Below the pieces are notes generated by a model. It saw only the letters and a program-made list of their open reading frames with translations, had not been told where the DNA came from and made no database searches. 34,200 nt of DNA, from IMG/VR virus record IMGVR_UViG_3300028569_000098, positions 1 through 34,200 of that record; one strand, 5' to 3'. Shown here piece by piece: positions 1 through 8,832 of the stretch. The position numbers and the translations under genes are program-made. Source of the DNA: a virus. How positions within the stretch are numbered: the stretch's first letter is position 1; each line of letters begins with the position of its first letter.

Positions 1-10
1 TGCTTCTGAA

Positions 11-319
11 TCATTCACTTAACCACTTCCTTGCTTGTTCACGGCGAACTGCTCGTTCGGACATATCATTTTTATGTTGTTGCTGTGCAGATATTAGATT
101 ATCTGTATAGTGTGCAAAATACTTCCACGTTGGTTTATCTGCTACATCGAAATAATATTCTAGTAGGTCATAGCACATAGATATGCCATACGACTCAATG
201 AGTGCATCTGCAGCCCACTGTTCTACGTTTAAATTTAATAATGGCTTTTCCTCGTACTTTATAAAATAAAGCTTAGAGTATCTACTGAGCAAAGCCATTC
301 GGTCTTTGCGTTCAGCCAT
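11..319 (-). CDS. small hypothetical phage protein (102 aa)
   Basis: The function is not recognised. The product is a soluble, charged, probably alpha-helical protein with no signal peptide or membrane segment. Its middle is rich in Trp, Tyr and Phe (two segments around residues 30-75) and its C-terminal third is polar (QQQHKND, then ERAVRREQARKW). The ATG overlaps the stop of the upstream gene in a TAATG arrangement, so the two are probably translationally coupled. It is the last gene of the minus-strand series here and follows a DNA-binding protein. It may therefore belong to the next functional module rather than to the virion, which is inference from position only. Confidence 0.7.
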   Translation of the reverse strand: MAERKDRMALLSRYSKLYFIKYEEKPLLNLNVEQWAADALIESYGISMCYDLLEYYFDVADKPTWKYFAHYTDNLISAQQQHKNDMSERAVRREQARKWLSE

Positions 320-528
320 TACTTGCTTTCGATCTCGTCTTTAGATTCGTTGATCTTTTCAACAAGTCGTGCTTCTACAAACTCGTACACACGGTCAAAT
401 GCCTGTTGTACGGTTTCTCCCTCACGGCGTGAATCTTCAACGCCTAGATCAATACGGAGTGATTGAAAGTTACCAAGATTGAGCGTATAGCCCAATGCAA
501 TGTTAATCTTTGTGTTTTCGTTTTCCAT
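319..528 (-). CDS. small hypothetical phage protein (69 aa)
   Basis: The function is unknown. I chose the ATG at 528 because a Shine-Dalgarno run (AGAAGGG) lies about 7 bases upstream. A longer reading frame beginning at 561 would overlap the preceding gene and lacks such a site. The product has a beta-rich N-terminal half (NIALGYTLNLGNFQSLRIDLG) and a helical, acidic C-terminal half rich in Glu and Lys (FDRVYEFVEARL onward). Small proteins of this general shape are common in tailed phages, but I know no assigned role. It sits between a helix-turn-helix protein and another small unknown protein. Confidence 0.68.
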   Translation of the reverse strand: MENENTKINIALGYTLNLGNFQSLRIDLGVEDSRREGETVQQAFDRVYEFVEARLVEKINESKDEIESK

Positions 529-542
529 CTCATACCCTTCTA

Positions 543-1064
543 TTAAATACTTTCGGACCAAACAGGAATGAATTGTCCGTCTGCAGTTCTTGTATATGTC
601 AGTATACCATCTCCCATACGTCTTGTCAACTCTTGTGGAGAGGGAGTTATGTCGTTGGTAACTAATTTATCTTTTCTTGGTCTACCTATGTGGTAGGTAG
701 CAAGTATATCACGAATATCTCGTACCTGCGATTCGGAGTAGTAGCATCTAACCTGCCAGCCACGCTCTCCGCCCTTCTGAGACCCCATTGGCTCAGGTAT
801 GACTCCACGCTTCATAAGGCTTGGCATATACTTCTTGTGTCTGTTTACTAGGATTGCTGTCTCTCCTACGGTATATGCTCTTTCACGATTCCGTTTAAAG
901 TCTGTGACTAAGCAACTTTCTACCTGATCTTTAATGATATTGTATACCGACATAATTCCATTAGACCTATTGAAGTGATAGATACGAACAAGGTCACCAT
1001 TTAAAAACCAAACCTTTTTACTGCCTGGGATTATTTGGGCAGAGTTATAAGTATCTCTGTCCAT
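543..1064 (-). CDS. helix-turn-helix DNA-binding protein with AT-hook-like motif (173 aa)
   Basis: This is probably a DNA-binding regulator or architectural protein. Residues 63-92 (AYTVGETAILVNRHKKY and following) read like a MerR/excisionase-type winged helix: a helix-turn-helix that opens with the usual xxVGExA pattern. A wing-like stretch follows near 102-121 (RCYYSESQVRDIRDIL). Residues 127-132 (GRPRKD) resemble the Gly-Arg-Pro core of an AT-hook, which binds the minor groove of AT-rich DNA. The N-terminal 60 residues look beta-rich and may form a separate small domain. The ATG lies about 15 bases downstream of the preceding stop-start pair and the gene shares its first base with the stop of the tail-tip gene upstream (TAATG). 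Its place at the end of the structural genes would suit a late-transcription regulator, but targets are unknown. Confidence 0.72.
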   Translation of the reverse strand: MDRDTYNSAQIIPGSKKVWFLNGDLVRIYHFNRSNGIMSVYNIIKDQVESCLVTDFKRNRERAYTVGETAILVNRHKKYMPSLMKRGVIPEPMGSQKGGERGWQVRCYYSESQVRDIRDILATYHIGRPRKDKLVTNDITPSPQELTRRMGDGILTYTRTADGQFIPVWSESI

Positions 1065-1507
1065 TAGACAGGTAAGCCAACAGCAATAATGTTTACAGAC
1101 ATTCCAGCAACATCTCCAGCTTTTTCAAATTTTACGAACCCCTTGACTTGACCAGTTGTTACTGAGCTAATTACAGCATAAACATTTTTGTTTGCAGCAG
1201 TTGCTGTTCCATCTAAAATTGGTGAGACAGTAACTACTGGTGGATATCTAAATGAAATATCAAAGTCATATATAAATTCTTTATCGTCATTTGCCTTTAC
1301 TGATGCACCTAGATTAAGGGTTGCCTGACCAGTGACAATCTTTGCCTCTGACATTCTTATCTGTTTAGGACCTTCTTTTGTCCATAAAGATGCGTATGCC
1401 GAAACATTTACTGCAACTTTGTCCCATAATGCATTGATTGATTCTGTTATCTTATAAACAAAAGAGATGTCAAATGGCTGACCACGCTGAGGTACTGGTA
1501 ATTTCAT
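1064..1507 (-). CDS. small tail-tip protein with H-type-lectin-like C-terminal domain (147 aa)
   Basis: This is likely a small distal-tail or receptor-contact protein. The C-terminal half (about residues 65-147) has the pattern of an H-type lectin-like beta sandwich: a Phe-rich strand before PPVVTVSP, an insertion loop, a strand ending in GFVKF and a closing VNIIAVGLPV. In that family the equivalent positions form a six-stranded sandwich often used in sugar binding. The N-terminal 60 residues look like a linker or trimerising segment. No signal peptide is seen. The ATG lies six bases after an extended -10 element and there is no convincing ribosome-binding site, so the mRNA may be leaderless. 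The lectin assignment rests on pattern only, and a purely structural role is possible. Confidence 0.62.
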   Translation of the reverse strand: MKLPVPQRGQPFDISFVYKITESINALWDKVAVNVSAYASLWTKEGPKQIRMSEAKIVTGQATLNLGASVKANDDKEFIYDFDISFRYPPVVTVSPILDGTATAANKNVYAVISSVTTGQVKGFVKFEKAGDVAGMSVNIIAVGLPV

Positions 1508-1513
1508 AACTCT

Positions 1514-1522
1514 ATTATAGCA
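1514..1522 (-). promoter_or_regulatory. extended -10 promoter, predicted leaderless
   Basis: On the minus strand the site reads TGCTATAAT, a perfect -10 hexamer with the TGn extension. Six bases separate it from the ATG at 1507, which places the expected start of transcription on the A of the start codon. No -35 element or Shine-Dalgarno sequence is evident. It lies in the 15-base gap after the preceding gene. Confidence 0.6.
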
Positions 1523-1987
1523 CTACATCGTGAATGCGTTAGACTCTCCAAGCAAAAGATTATTATTTTCTTCTTGAATAAGTCCTGCAACCTGGACCTT
1601 AAACTTTACACGATTTGTTCCAGCTAACTTAAAAACTGTTGCTGAAGAAACACTAACTGTGTCTAAAAATTCATAAGCGGTATATGTCGATCCACTATTT
1701 GAAGACCACTTTACAAAAATATCGTAGAGTGGTCTGTAAGAAGATGCTGTTGGTGTCCACTGTAGAGAGATCACGTCGCTGGTTATTGATGCTGTCATTT
1801 GAGCAGTTGTTATTGGAGCAGTTACTGGAATTTTTTTAGCATCTATATTTAAATATGGAGACCATGCTGATTTTTGTGACCCATCTTCATTAGATACTCT
1901 AAACCTTAATACATACTTATTGTTTTCGTCAACTCTCTGTAAAGAATCTTGTAAAATAGAAACAATCTTAATATCTTCAGTAGCCAC
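1523..1987 (-). CDS. fibronectin type III-like tail-tip protein (154 aa)
   Basis: This is probably a virion protein of the tail tip. About residues 58-150 resemble a fibronectin type III or related Ig-like beta sandwich: SLQWTP (the conserved early Trp strand), YDIFVKW (the Tyr-x-Val core strand) and KFKVQVAGL near the end. The N-terminal 55 residues (YVLRFRVSNEDGSQKSAWSPY) look like part of a second similar beta domain. The start is GTG at 1987, overlapping the stop of the upstream gene as TAGTG, with a G-rich ribosome-binding run a few bases before it. No alternative ATG exists near the N terminus. Such domains commonly decorate tails and may contact host carbohydrate, but a binding partner cannot be inferred. 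Confidence 0.65.
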   Translation of the reverse strand: MATEDIKIVSILQDSLQRVDENNKYVLRFRVSNEDGSQKSAWSPYLNIDAKKIPVTAPITTAQMTASITSDVISLQWTPTASSYRPLYDIFVKWSSNSGSTYTAYEFLDTVSVSSATVFKLAGTNRVKFKVQVAGLIQEENNNLLLGESNAFTM

Positions 1988-3591
1988 TATACCCCCACAT
2001 TTAGATCAAGGTTGAACTTGGCTTCAAATATATTTGCCGAGTTAATTTCTTTAAGAACTGGCTTATTTGTTTCATCCTGAACTGGAGAATAGGACACCAT
2101 TCCATAAATAGGATTGTTTTCTCTATCTCTATTATTTTCAAATCTTAGCCCATCCAGTGCTACATAGTATGATCCATCCGAATATTCAACTACACCATTT
2201 GGAGAAACGGCTGTGCTACCAACATTTGCTGCTGTAACAGAATAAGATATAGTATTAGCTGTTGTATTAACATTTGTGGCTGAGAATGTTCCATTAAAGG
2301 TTGCATCTACACCACTTACTGTAAGCATCTGACCAACAATCATTTTTGGAGCAGTGCCTGTTGTAATTGTTGCAATATTATTTGTTAAAGATTTAGTGGT
2401 TACGGCAAGGTTGGCTGTAGGCACTGACACAAAAACTTTAACAATGTCTACGGTTGCCCAGTTAAAGCCAGAACTCTTTTTAAAATCTCCAAGAGATAAA
2501 GTTTTTGTAAAGTATACGTTGTTTTCAATATAGTCGGTTGAGGAAATAGTAAACTGTGCCTTTGCAAAGTCGGTTCCTACTCCAGACTCTGTTTCGTCGG
2601 AACCAAATTCCATAAGAATGTTTAAAGTTGTTGGAACTGGAGTTGCTGGATCTACTGCCAAAACAGACATTGCAAGTTTAATTTCATCCGAAGAAGCATT
2701 TTTATCAAATGGATACTGTTTTCCAATTAAGTGAATATGTGGCTGAGCCAACTCCGAACCCCCTGAAGTATATGTTGCTGTCCAAATTCCATTAGCTCCT
2801 GTTGTGTTTATTCTAGACATTCCAGTAGACAATGCAATTGACCCTTGCAGCAATCTCGGTTTTTCATTTTTAATTACTGCTGTTCTGTTTGCATTTTCAA
2901 ATACTGGATTTGTGTTGTCAATACCGAACACCACTCCTGTTGCACCTGTGTCAATTACTCCTGTTGCATTAGCATATATTGCTATCGTTGGAGTAGTAAT
3001 TGTAGTTGCCTGAGTCAGTCCGTGATATTCCCAGTTTTCTGCTGTTGTAAAATTATTAATAATTCTGCTATCTATTCCAGTCGCAGTCGGGTTTGATCCT
3101 GAAGAAAAAATGCCAGCCTCTGTTATAAGATATCTTTCTTGAGATGGCAAGTCACCAGACAAAATAACGTTTGTTACACCAGTTATAGTGTTTTGTTCAA
3201 ATGTTCTAGATGTAATTGGAACTCTAAACATTTCAAAATCAAGAACTTCTTTGTTTTTAAAATTAAGTACTGCGGTTCCAGAAATATTTTGTGAAGCAAT
3301 ATTATCTGCTGTTTTACTAAACTTAAACCAGTTAGTATCTTTTTCTGTAACTGTATAGGTTCCATTTATTGAAAGGGCGTTGCTTGAAATTGTAACAAGA
3401 TCTCCGACTACAAATGGGTGTGCAGCTGCAGCAACATTTGCAACATTGGTTGTAATTGAATAAGTGGTAACACTATCAGAGTACGCTGTTCTTGGTCTAG
3501 AGCCACAGCCAATTGCAATATACGATGCATAGGCTGGTGCTTGATCGATCAGATATTTTGCAATAATTGATTGCCCAGTAGTTGTAATCAT
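1987..3591 (-). CDS. baseplate/tail-tip structural protein with two Ig-like inserts (534 aa)
   Basis: The first 35 residues (MITTTGQSIIAKYLIDQAP) resemble the N terminus of proteins that attach fibres to phage baseplates. The body is beta-rich. Two stretches, about residues 44-112 and 397-470, follow the same plan: an alternating Val/Thr strand, VGDLVTIS or VGQMLTVS, then NGTYTVT or NGTFSAT, an Asn-rich turn, and a closing Ala/Val-rich strand. They look like two copies of an inserted beta-sandwich domain. No catalytic motif is visible. The ATG at 3591 lies just downstream of tandem -10 elements with no Shine-Dalgarno site, so translation may start on a nearly leaderless mRNA. It is probably a tail-tip or side-appendage protein; the exact role is unassigned. 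Confidence 0.66.
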   Translation of the reverse strand: MITTTGQSIIAKYLIDQAPAYASYIAIGCGSRPRTAYSDSVTTYSITTNVANVAAAAHPFVVGDLVTISSNALSINGTYTVTEKDTNWFKFSKTADNIASQNISGTAVLNFKNKEVLDFEMFRVPITSRTFEQNTITGVTNVILSGDLPSQERYLITEAGIFSSGSNPTATGIDSRIINNFTTAENWEYHGLTQATTITTPTIAIYANATGVIDTGATGVVFGIDNTNPVFENANRTAVIKNEKPRLLQGSIALSTGMSRINTTGANGIWTATYTSGGSELAQPHIHLIGKQYPFDKNASSDEIKLAMSVLAVDPATPVPTTLNILMEFGSDETESGVGTDFAKAQFTISSTDYIENNVYFTKTLSLGDFKKSSGFNWATVDIVKVFVSVPTANLAVTTKSLTNNIATITTGTAPKMIVGQMLTVSGVDATFNGTFSATNVNTTANTISYSVTAANVGSTAVSPNGVVEYSDGSYYVALDGLRFENNRDRENNPIYGMVSYSPVQDETNKPVLKEINSANIFEAKFNLDLNVGV

Positions 3592-3596
3592 GTCTA

Positions 3597-4076
3597 TTAT
3601 ATTGTACCATTAATGACATTGCCATTTGTTAAAATTTCTACGTCAACATAATACCCTGTCTTAATATCTTTAAGGTTTATCCTTACGTTACCGTTTGGAT
3701 TTTGACTTGAGTCGAGCTCTGGCTCGATAAGTGGGTGCGATATGTTATTTTCTGGAACATGCTTTTTTAAGTCTATTGCAAATCCACGAAAGATGTTAGA
3801 AGAATTATCATTAAATGAGATTGCGTTTTCTTTAGAAAAGGCTGTACCTGCGTCTTGTATTGCAGTATAGTTTCTATTAAGTGGGCTGTCAATAAGATCT
3901 GATCTTGTTGCAGAAAGAATTTCTGTACCCCCAATTGTTGCAAAAATATAATCTCCCATTGACTCTACAGAAATGTATGGATCATCTAGTACAACGTCAG
4001 GACTTGCGATTTGAATGCCTTTTCTTACTCTGGCATAAATTGGCTCTGGAAGAAATGGGTTTACGGCACTAACCAT
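3597..4076 (-). CDS. putative baseplate/tail-tip protein (159 aa)
   Basis: The family is not recognised. The protein is soluble and beta-rich, without signal peptide or membrane segments. An N-terminal segment (PFLPEPIYARVRKG) is Pro-rich, and a central part (about residues 60-100) contains TEILSATRSD and NYTAIQDAGTAF. The C-terminal 30 residues end in short Gly/Asn turns. It starts at the ATG that overlaps the stop of the giant hub protein (TAATG), preceded by a strong ribosome-binding site (GGGAGG). Tight coupling between the hub and a larger tail-tip protein suggests a baseplate component, inferred from position alone. Confidence 0.6.
   Translation of the reverse strand: MVSAVNPFLPEPIYARVRKGIQIASPDVVLDDPYISVESMGDYIFATIGGTEILSATRSDLIDSPLNRNYTAIQDAGTAFSKENAISFNDNSSNIFRGFAIDLKKHVPENNISHPLIEPELDSSQNPNGNVRINLKDIKTGYYVDVEILTNGNVINGTI
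3601..3609 (-). promoter_or_regulatory. extended -10 promoter, near-leaderless
   Basis: The minus strand reads TGGTACAAT, nine bases before the ATG at 3591, and a second overlapping TATAAT (3596-3601) lies closer. The predicted untranslated leader is only about 0-3 bases. The site overlaps the last codons of the upstream gene, which suggests selection for a promoter in this position. Confidence 0.5.
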
Positions 4077-7000
4077 TATGAACCTCCCGATGGAATTTCG
4101 CTAACATAGACAGTCATATTCGGACCACCTATGGATCTCTTATATTCAATATTATACACAACAAATCTTGTATCTGAGCTAGATACTTGATCTATGTTGT
4201 CTTGATCTTTATAGTTTATAGTAACAATGTCTCCAAGTTGCAGTGTTGGAATTGCAAAAATAGAAAGTCCAATAGATTTTCTTGGTTGAATAATCTTATC
4301 AACCATCCATCCCATTAAAGATTCTGCAGCATCCTGTGTCTGAATGTATTCAGAAAAAATATTAAATTCTTTTCTTCCATAAGTAATTCTACTATTTTTA
4401 ATCGATCTATAGTCTCTCTTATTGCTAAAAACTTCGTTTGCATCAATTGTTCCGTATGAATCTACATCGGCAACGTTTCCCTTTTCTTTGAAGAAATCAT
4501 CTACCGTAAGATCGTGCTGCGATTCTTGAGTAAATGTTACACCTAAAATTCTTAAGTAGCTTCCGCTTGTTTCATCAAGGCTAAGGACTCTATCTGTTGT
4601 ATTGAATAGCAAAAACTCTGCACCGTAAGCACTTGAAACAAATCCAGAAACCGAATACCCCTGAAGCCTATTGAATGTTGGTGCAATTTTTGCAATAAGT
4701 GCAGGATAAGCTTTGTCATACTTAATGTTAAAGTATGCCATCTCTCTCATAATTGTCCCAAACTCTTCAAAGAATATGTCTACACTTCGAGGTGCAATTG
4801 GGCTTACTCCAGAAAGATAGGTGTCTGAAATTGCAGGTGGCAAACCATACTTGTCGTATGCATCATCTGTTTGAAATTTATCGTTTAAAGAAATTGCAGC
4901 ATTTAGTGGTGTTTCTGCAGTGTCAAAGTAGTTTGCCGCTTCGTTATTTTTTACAGCATAAATGTTTTCAAACATTATTTTTGATGTTCCTCTAACAAAG
5001 AGTGCTGTTGTAGATGTCTTTATAATTGGATCATCATCCCTGACCCTACCAACTAACTTGTTATTAATATAAATGTAAAACTCATACGCATTAAGGGTCC
5101 CCTGATTATTTCCAGCAACAAACTCTGTGTTTGTCCCACGAATTTCTTTTACCTCTACAGCAATGTCGTAGACAGTCGGTGTTTCTTCGCCCTTCATTCT
5201 GTACTGACCAGCAAATCGACCATCATCAACAAGAACGCTTGTCAATCCGCTCCAAAGCTTTACTGGTACTGCTTTTGTGGCTGTGTTTGCACTAGTATCT
5301 GCAACAACCTTGTAGAAAAGAATATTTGCAATATCGTCTGCGTTAGAAAAGTCTGAGATATTGCTTGAGGACAATGCCGCAAGCTCTAAAAAGTATCCAG
5401 TATTTTTGGTAGGATTTACCATAAACCCAATACCACCAGAGCCTCCGTTAATTGTGGTAGCCGAGACTCCATCTGTAGTGTCTCCAGAAACATATGGCAT
5501 ACCACCTGTTGGTGTCTGATAAGCCATTTCATTATTTTCTGGAGTACCAATAACTCTTAGGCGTGTTCCAAAGTGATTGTATATTTCTCCGATATCAGTA
5601 TATGAGTATGAAATAAAGTCCCTTGCCTGATCTGCACTGTCAAAGTTTGGACCAGTAAACACTAGTGCCGAAGACTGAATTTTTCCTGTCTGGGTAGTTG
5701 TCAGGGTGGTTGTAGAGATCTCTGAAGAGTATGGTGCTGACATATAGTTTTTTATCAAGGATACTCTCGTTGCTTGTTGCCCCTTTTTATAAGAATAGCT
5801 TGTAGGAATATTTGAAGCGTTTATGCTTACTGTTCCAAATCCATTTCCACCATCTGGGTTAGTCTCTACCAAGTAGCTGCTATAAATCTTTTTGCCGCTA
5901 AGCTTAACAGTATTGCCAAGAACTCCTGTTGGTGCTTTGTTTAATTTAATACCTGCAGCAACTTTTGCCGATACAAATGTTCCAGCCGCAATGTTTGTTC
6001 CTGTAACTTTTTGTCCAACAATAATGTATTTTCTATCCGCCTTTTTAATATACAAAGTTTTTCCAGTATATCCATCATTTCCGTTTCCAGCATTCTTTAA
6101 TACATCAACATTTTTTGTACTAACAAAGGTATCATTTAGCAATAGTTTTGAATTCATTTCAATACCGCCAATATTAGAGTTAACCCAGGTTGGAAGTTTG
6201 TTTGAGTGAGCAGAAACTTTTGTCCCAAACTCTCCTCGTCCATGCTTTTTTACAGCACCGTTCTTGATTCTAACAATACCACCTACAGTTTCATAAGTTG
6301 GCTCTGTATAAATTCTTACACGACCTGTTGGGTACAGCTTTCCATTAAATGGAATTTGTGAAAAATATTCCTGGTACTCTTCTACATCGCTAACCCAGTA
6401 ATTGCTTGTTGAGGATCTTCCAACAACATTAGCAGTTCCACTAGTTATGTGGTTGCTTACAACTGTGAATGATGCTGAGTTTGTAATTGCAGTCACAGTT
6501 GTGTTTAGTCCAAACTGACCAGTATTTGAAAGTGTTTTAGAAATCTTGTCTCCAACCTTCAAGCCAGTTGTTGATCCAGCAGTTACTGTAACAACATTTG
6601 TAGAAGTGTTTGCAAGATTGACGGTAAATTCTGCGGTAGTGGATGCTTGAGAAATGCTATATTCTACTGCATCGTATCTTATAATTTCTCCATTTGCATA
6701 AAAATATCCATTGTAACGAGAAAGCCAATATACACCATCGCCCAGATCAATAGTGTTGTTTACTATTGCATTGTTTGCAGCGTATGGAACTGTGCTTGAA
6801 ATCTCGGAATTGATAGGTACAGCCGATAATGAATATGCAGACTGTGAAGCTTTCTGTTCATTGATAGACTTTGTATTTTCAGTTGGTGCAATTTCCCACA
6901 AAAGAACTGGCTTGTATGTCCAAGTTTTTTGTTCATCTAATAGTGCAGCCTGTCTAATTTCTTTGTAAGTTTTTTGAATATATCTTGAAACATAGGTAAT

Positions 7001-8830
7001 CTTTCCGTCATTAAATACATCATTCTTTTTATCGCTAACCTCAATAATGTTTGCTAGGTTTGCAGATGTTTTTGAGTTTTTAACTACCCCAGACTTGGTG
7101 CTATCTTTTGTGCCATGAAGAATAAGATTTATTTCTGATGCTGGATTGGCTGGATTTCTATCGCCAGCATTAGCCATCATATAGCTTCTGCTCATTAGAA
7201 CAAAGTTATTGTATTCGTCAAAGAACATTGATGTCTGAGTTGCTACCGCCAACTGCTCTAAAATTTCTGCAATTGTTGTGTTTGGTGAAACAAAGAAGTT
7301 TGGAATTATTGGCTCAGGATCATTCTCGGACTTTAAGTATAGATAGTTTGAAAAACCAATTGAATCAAAGAGGGTCGCTAAAATATAGCTAAGACTTGCA
7401 TCAGTGATAATTAGTTCTGGTGCTGTAATTGATTCGAAGTAAAAGTACAAGTCTCTTAAATTAATCATTGCAGTTCTGTCTTCACTCTTTATCTCTGGAA
7501 ATGAGTTAGCGTACATAGTCTTAACTGGCACATAGTAATCCTGAAGATTGGCTGGAGATGGCACATCCTTAATAATTTCATAAAACTTTATTTGCATGTT
7601 GCGTTTTACATATGGTGCAATAACACTATCTGTATTACTTGTGTTTAGTGCCTGGTCAAAATCTGCAATTGTGATTGATCCATCGGACGCTAGTAGCTGA
7701 CCTACTGGCATACCGCTTACACCTAAGTCTGAAGCGACCTTATTAATTGAGTAGTCTGTGGTAATGTCTGTTAGGTCAACTGCAAGGCGTGGGGATAGCT
7801 CAATTAGGTCGAAGGGATAGTCTATTCTGCTCATTGTCGATACGACAACCCTAAGACCTCTAATGTAAGTAAATTCTGTTGATGTTACGCCTGGTGCTGG
7901 TTTATTAAAGTCTGTAAGCAATGGGGTGGTTGAAGAAACTGTTTCACTGCCCACTGTCCACGTGCCACTATACTGTAGCTCAAGATATCCGTCACGTCCG
8001 ACCACTGGAGCAATATTGTTGCTTGTTTCATTAAAAGAAATTAGCTCTGCCCAAATATTACTATCTTCTGGTAAATACTGAATCTTCCAATCTATTGGCA
8101 CAACCCTATTAACAATTTCATTTTCTGGTTCATAGAATGGATCTCCAGTTACAGATGTTCCGTCAAATATTCTTCTGGAGTTTGCCGTGCCAACATGTGT
8201 TTGCATTTTAATAATAATTCTATTAACAGGGATTGCAGAGTTATATACAATAAAAGGTGCTGCATCGTCAATGTAGTAGTATGTTTCACCTGCTACTTTT
8301 TTATTCGCAATGCCTCGCTCTACTGTGACTGCTGTATTGTCTACCTGTTGTTTTCTAAATGATGTCCAGTATTTAAACTTGTCGTCCTTGTCTGAAATGT
8401 AATATCTTGGACGCTTCATCATGTCTGGTGATGTTGAATGACCATAGTGACCAATAGAACTTCCAAAAGCTACAGCTTTGTTGATCCCAGATCTTGGTCT
8501 AAACTGTTTAAAACAATCTTCAAGAGAGAAGAGTAATTTTTTCTTTTGGTCTATAGATGAAAACGCTACTGGTACTGGAACATCTGTATCTGTTTCATAC
8601 CCTCCGTCAACAGTAACATCAGAGTCTGTATATCCTGTATATGCTATTGCTACGTCTGCTTCGTCAAATGAGGCTTGAATTGTTTCTGGAACGGATGGTC
8701 TATTTCTATAGTTACCGATTATTTTAATGTTCTCTGCATCATTCATGTTTATTTCAGCATAAATAGAGGCTTCTGCCTTTACTGTGGATGTTTGAGCAAG
8801 ATGAGTTTTAAGGTAAGCATTTTCGTACAA
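4076..8830 (-). CDS. very large tail hub / baseplate protein with LamG-like domain (1584 aa)
   Basis: This is probably the central baseplate (hub) protein at the tail tip. I chose the TTG at 8830 because a near-perfect Shine-Dalgarno (GGAAGAGG) lies 7 bases upstream and overlaps the preceding gene's end. Another TTG at 8866 would overlap that gene by 34 bases and lacks a clear site. Residues about 455-560 (LRDLYFYFESI, then FFVSPNTTIAEILEQLAVAT and MFFDEYNNFVL) resemble phage hub domains of the gp27/XkdQ class. About 730-807 is an Ig-like insert. About 1090-1277 looks like a LamG/concanavalin beta sandwich with a YFLELAAL strand and YEFYIYINNKLVGRV. The C-terminal 110 residues (GDIVTINYKDQ, FVVYNIEYKRSIGG) resemble the closing domain of hub proteins. 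No peptidoglycan hydrolase motif was seen. Confidence 0.72.
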   Translation of the reverse strand: MYENAYLKTHLAQTSTVKAEASIYAEINMNDAENIKIIGNYRNRPSVPETIQASFDEADVAIAYTGYTDSDVTVDGGYETDTDVPVPVAFSSIDQKKKLLFSLEDCFKQFRPRSGINKAVAFGSSIGHYGHSTSPDMMKRPRYYISDKDDKFKYWTSFRKQQVDNTAVTVERGIANKKVAGETYYYIDDAAPFIVYNSAIPVNRIIIKMQTHVGTANSRRIFDGTSVTGDPFYEPENEIVNRVVPIDWKIQYLPEDSNIWAELISFNETSNNIAPVVGRDGYLELQYSGTWTVGSETVSSTTPLLTDFNKPAPGVTSTEFTYIRGLRVVVSTMSRIDYPFDLIELSPRLAVDLTDITTDYSINKVASDLGVSGMPVGQLLASDGSITIADFDQALNTSNTDSVIAPYVKRNMQIKFYEIIKDVPSPANLQDYYVPVKTMYANSFPEIKSEDRTAMINLRDLYFYFESITAPELIITDASLSYILATLFDSIGFSNYLYLKSENDPEPIIPNFFVSPNTTIAEILEQLAVATQTSMFFDEYNNFVLMSRSYMMANAGDRNPANPASEINLILHGTKDSTKSGVVKNSKTSANLANIIEVSDKKNDVFNDGKITYVSRYIQKTYKEIRQAALLDEQKTWTYKPVLLWEIAPTENTKSINEQKASQSAYSLSAVPINSEISSTVPYAANNAIVNNTIDLGDGVYWLSRYNGYFYANGEIIRYDAVEYSISQASTTAEFTVNLANTSTNVVTVTAGSTTGLKVGDKISKTLSNTGQFGLNTTVTAITNSASFTVVSNHITSGTANVVGRSSTSNYWVSDVEEYQEYFSQIPFNGKLYPTGRVRIYTEPTYETVGGIVRIKNGAVKKHGRGEFGTKVSAHSNKLPTWVNSNIGGIEMNSKLLLNDTFVSTKNVDVLKNAGNGNDGYTGKTLYIKKADRKYIIVGQKVTGTNIAAGTFVSAKVAAGIKLNKAPTGVLGNTVKLSGKKIYSSYLVETNPDGGNGFGTVSINASNIPTSYSYKKGQQATRVSLIKNYMSAPYSSEISTTTLTTTQTGKIQSSALVFTGPNFDSADQARDFISYSYTDIGEIYNHFGTRLRVIGTPENNEMAYQTPTGGMPYVSGDTTDGVSATTINGGSGGIGFMVNPTKNTGYFLELAALSSSNISDFSNADDIANILFYKVVADTSANTATKAVPVKLWSGLTSVLVDDGRFAGQYRMKGEETPTVYDIAVEVKEIRGTNTEFVAGNNQGTLNAYEFYIYINNKLVGRVRDDDPIIKTSTTALFVRGTSKIMFENIYAVKNNEAANYFDTAETPLNAAISLNDKFQTDDAYDKYGLPPAISDTYLSGVSPIAPRSVDIFFEEFGTIMREMAYFNIKYDKAYPALIAKIAPTFNRLQGYSVSGFVSSAYGAEFLLFNTTDRVLSLDETSGSYLRILGVTFTQESQHDLTVDDFFKEKGNVADVDSYGTIDANEVFSNKRDYRSIKNSRITYGRKEFNIFSEYIQTQDAAESLMGWMVDKIIQPRKSIGLSIFAIPTLQLGDIVTINYKDQDNIDQVSSSDTRFVVYNIEYKRSIGGPNMTVYVSEIPSGGS

Positions 8831-8832
8831 TT

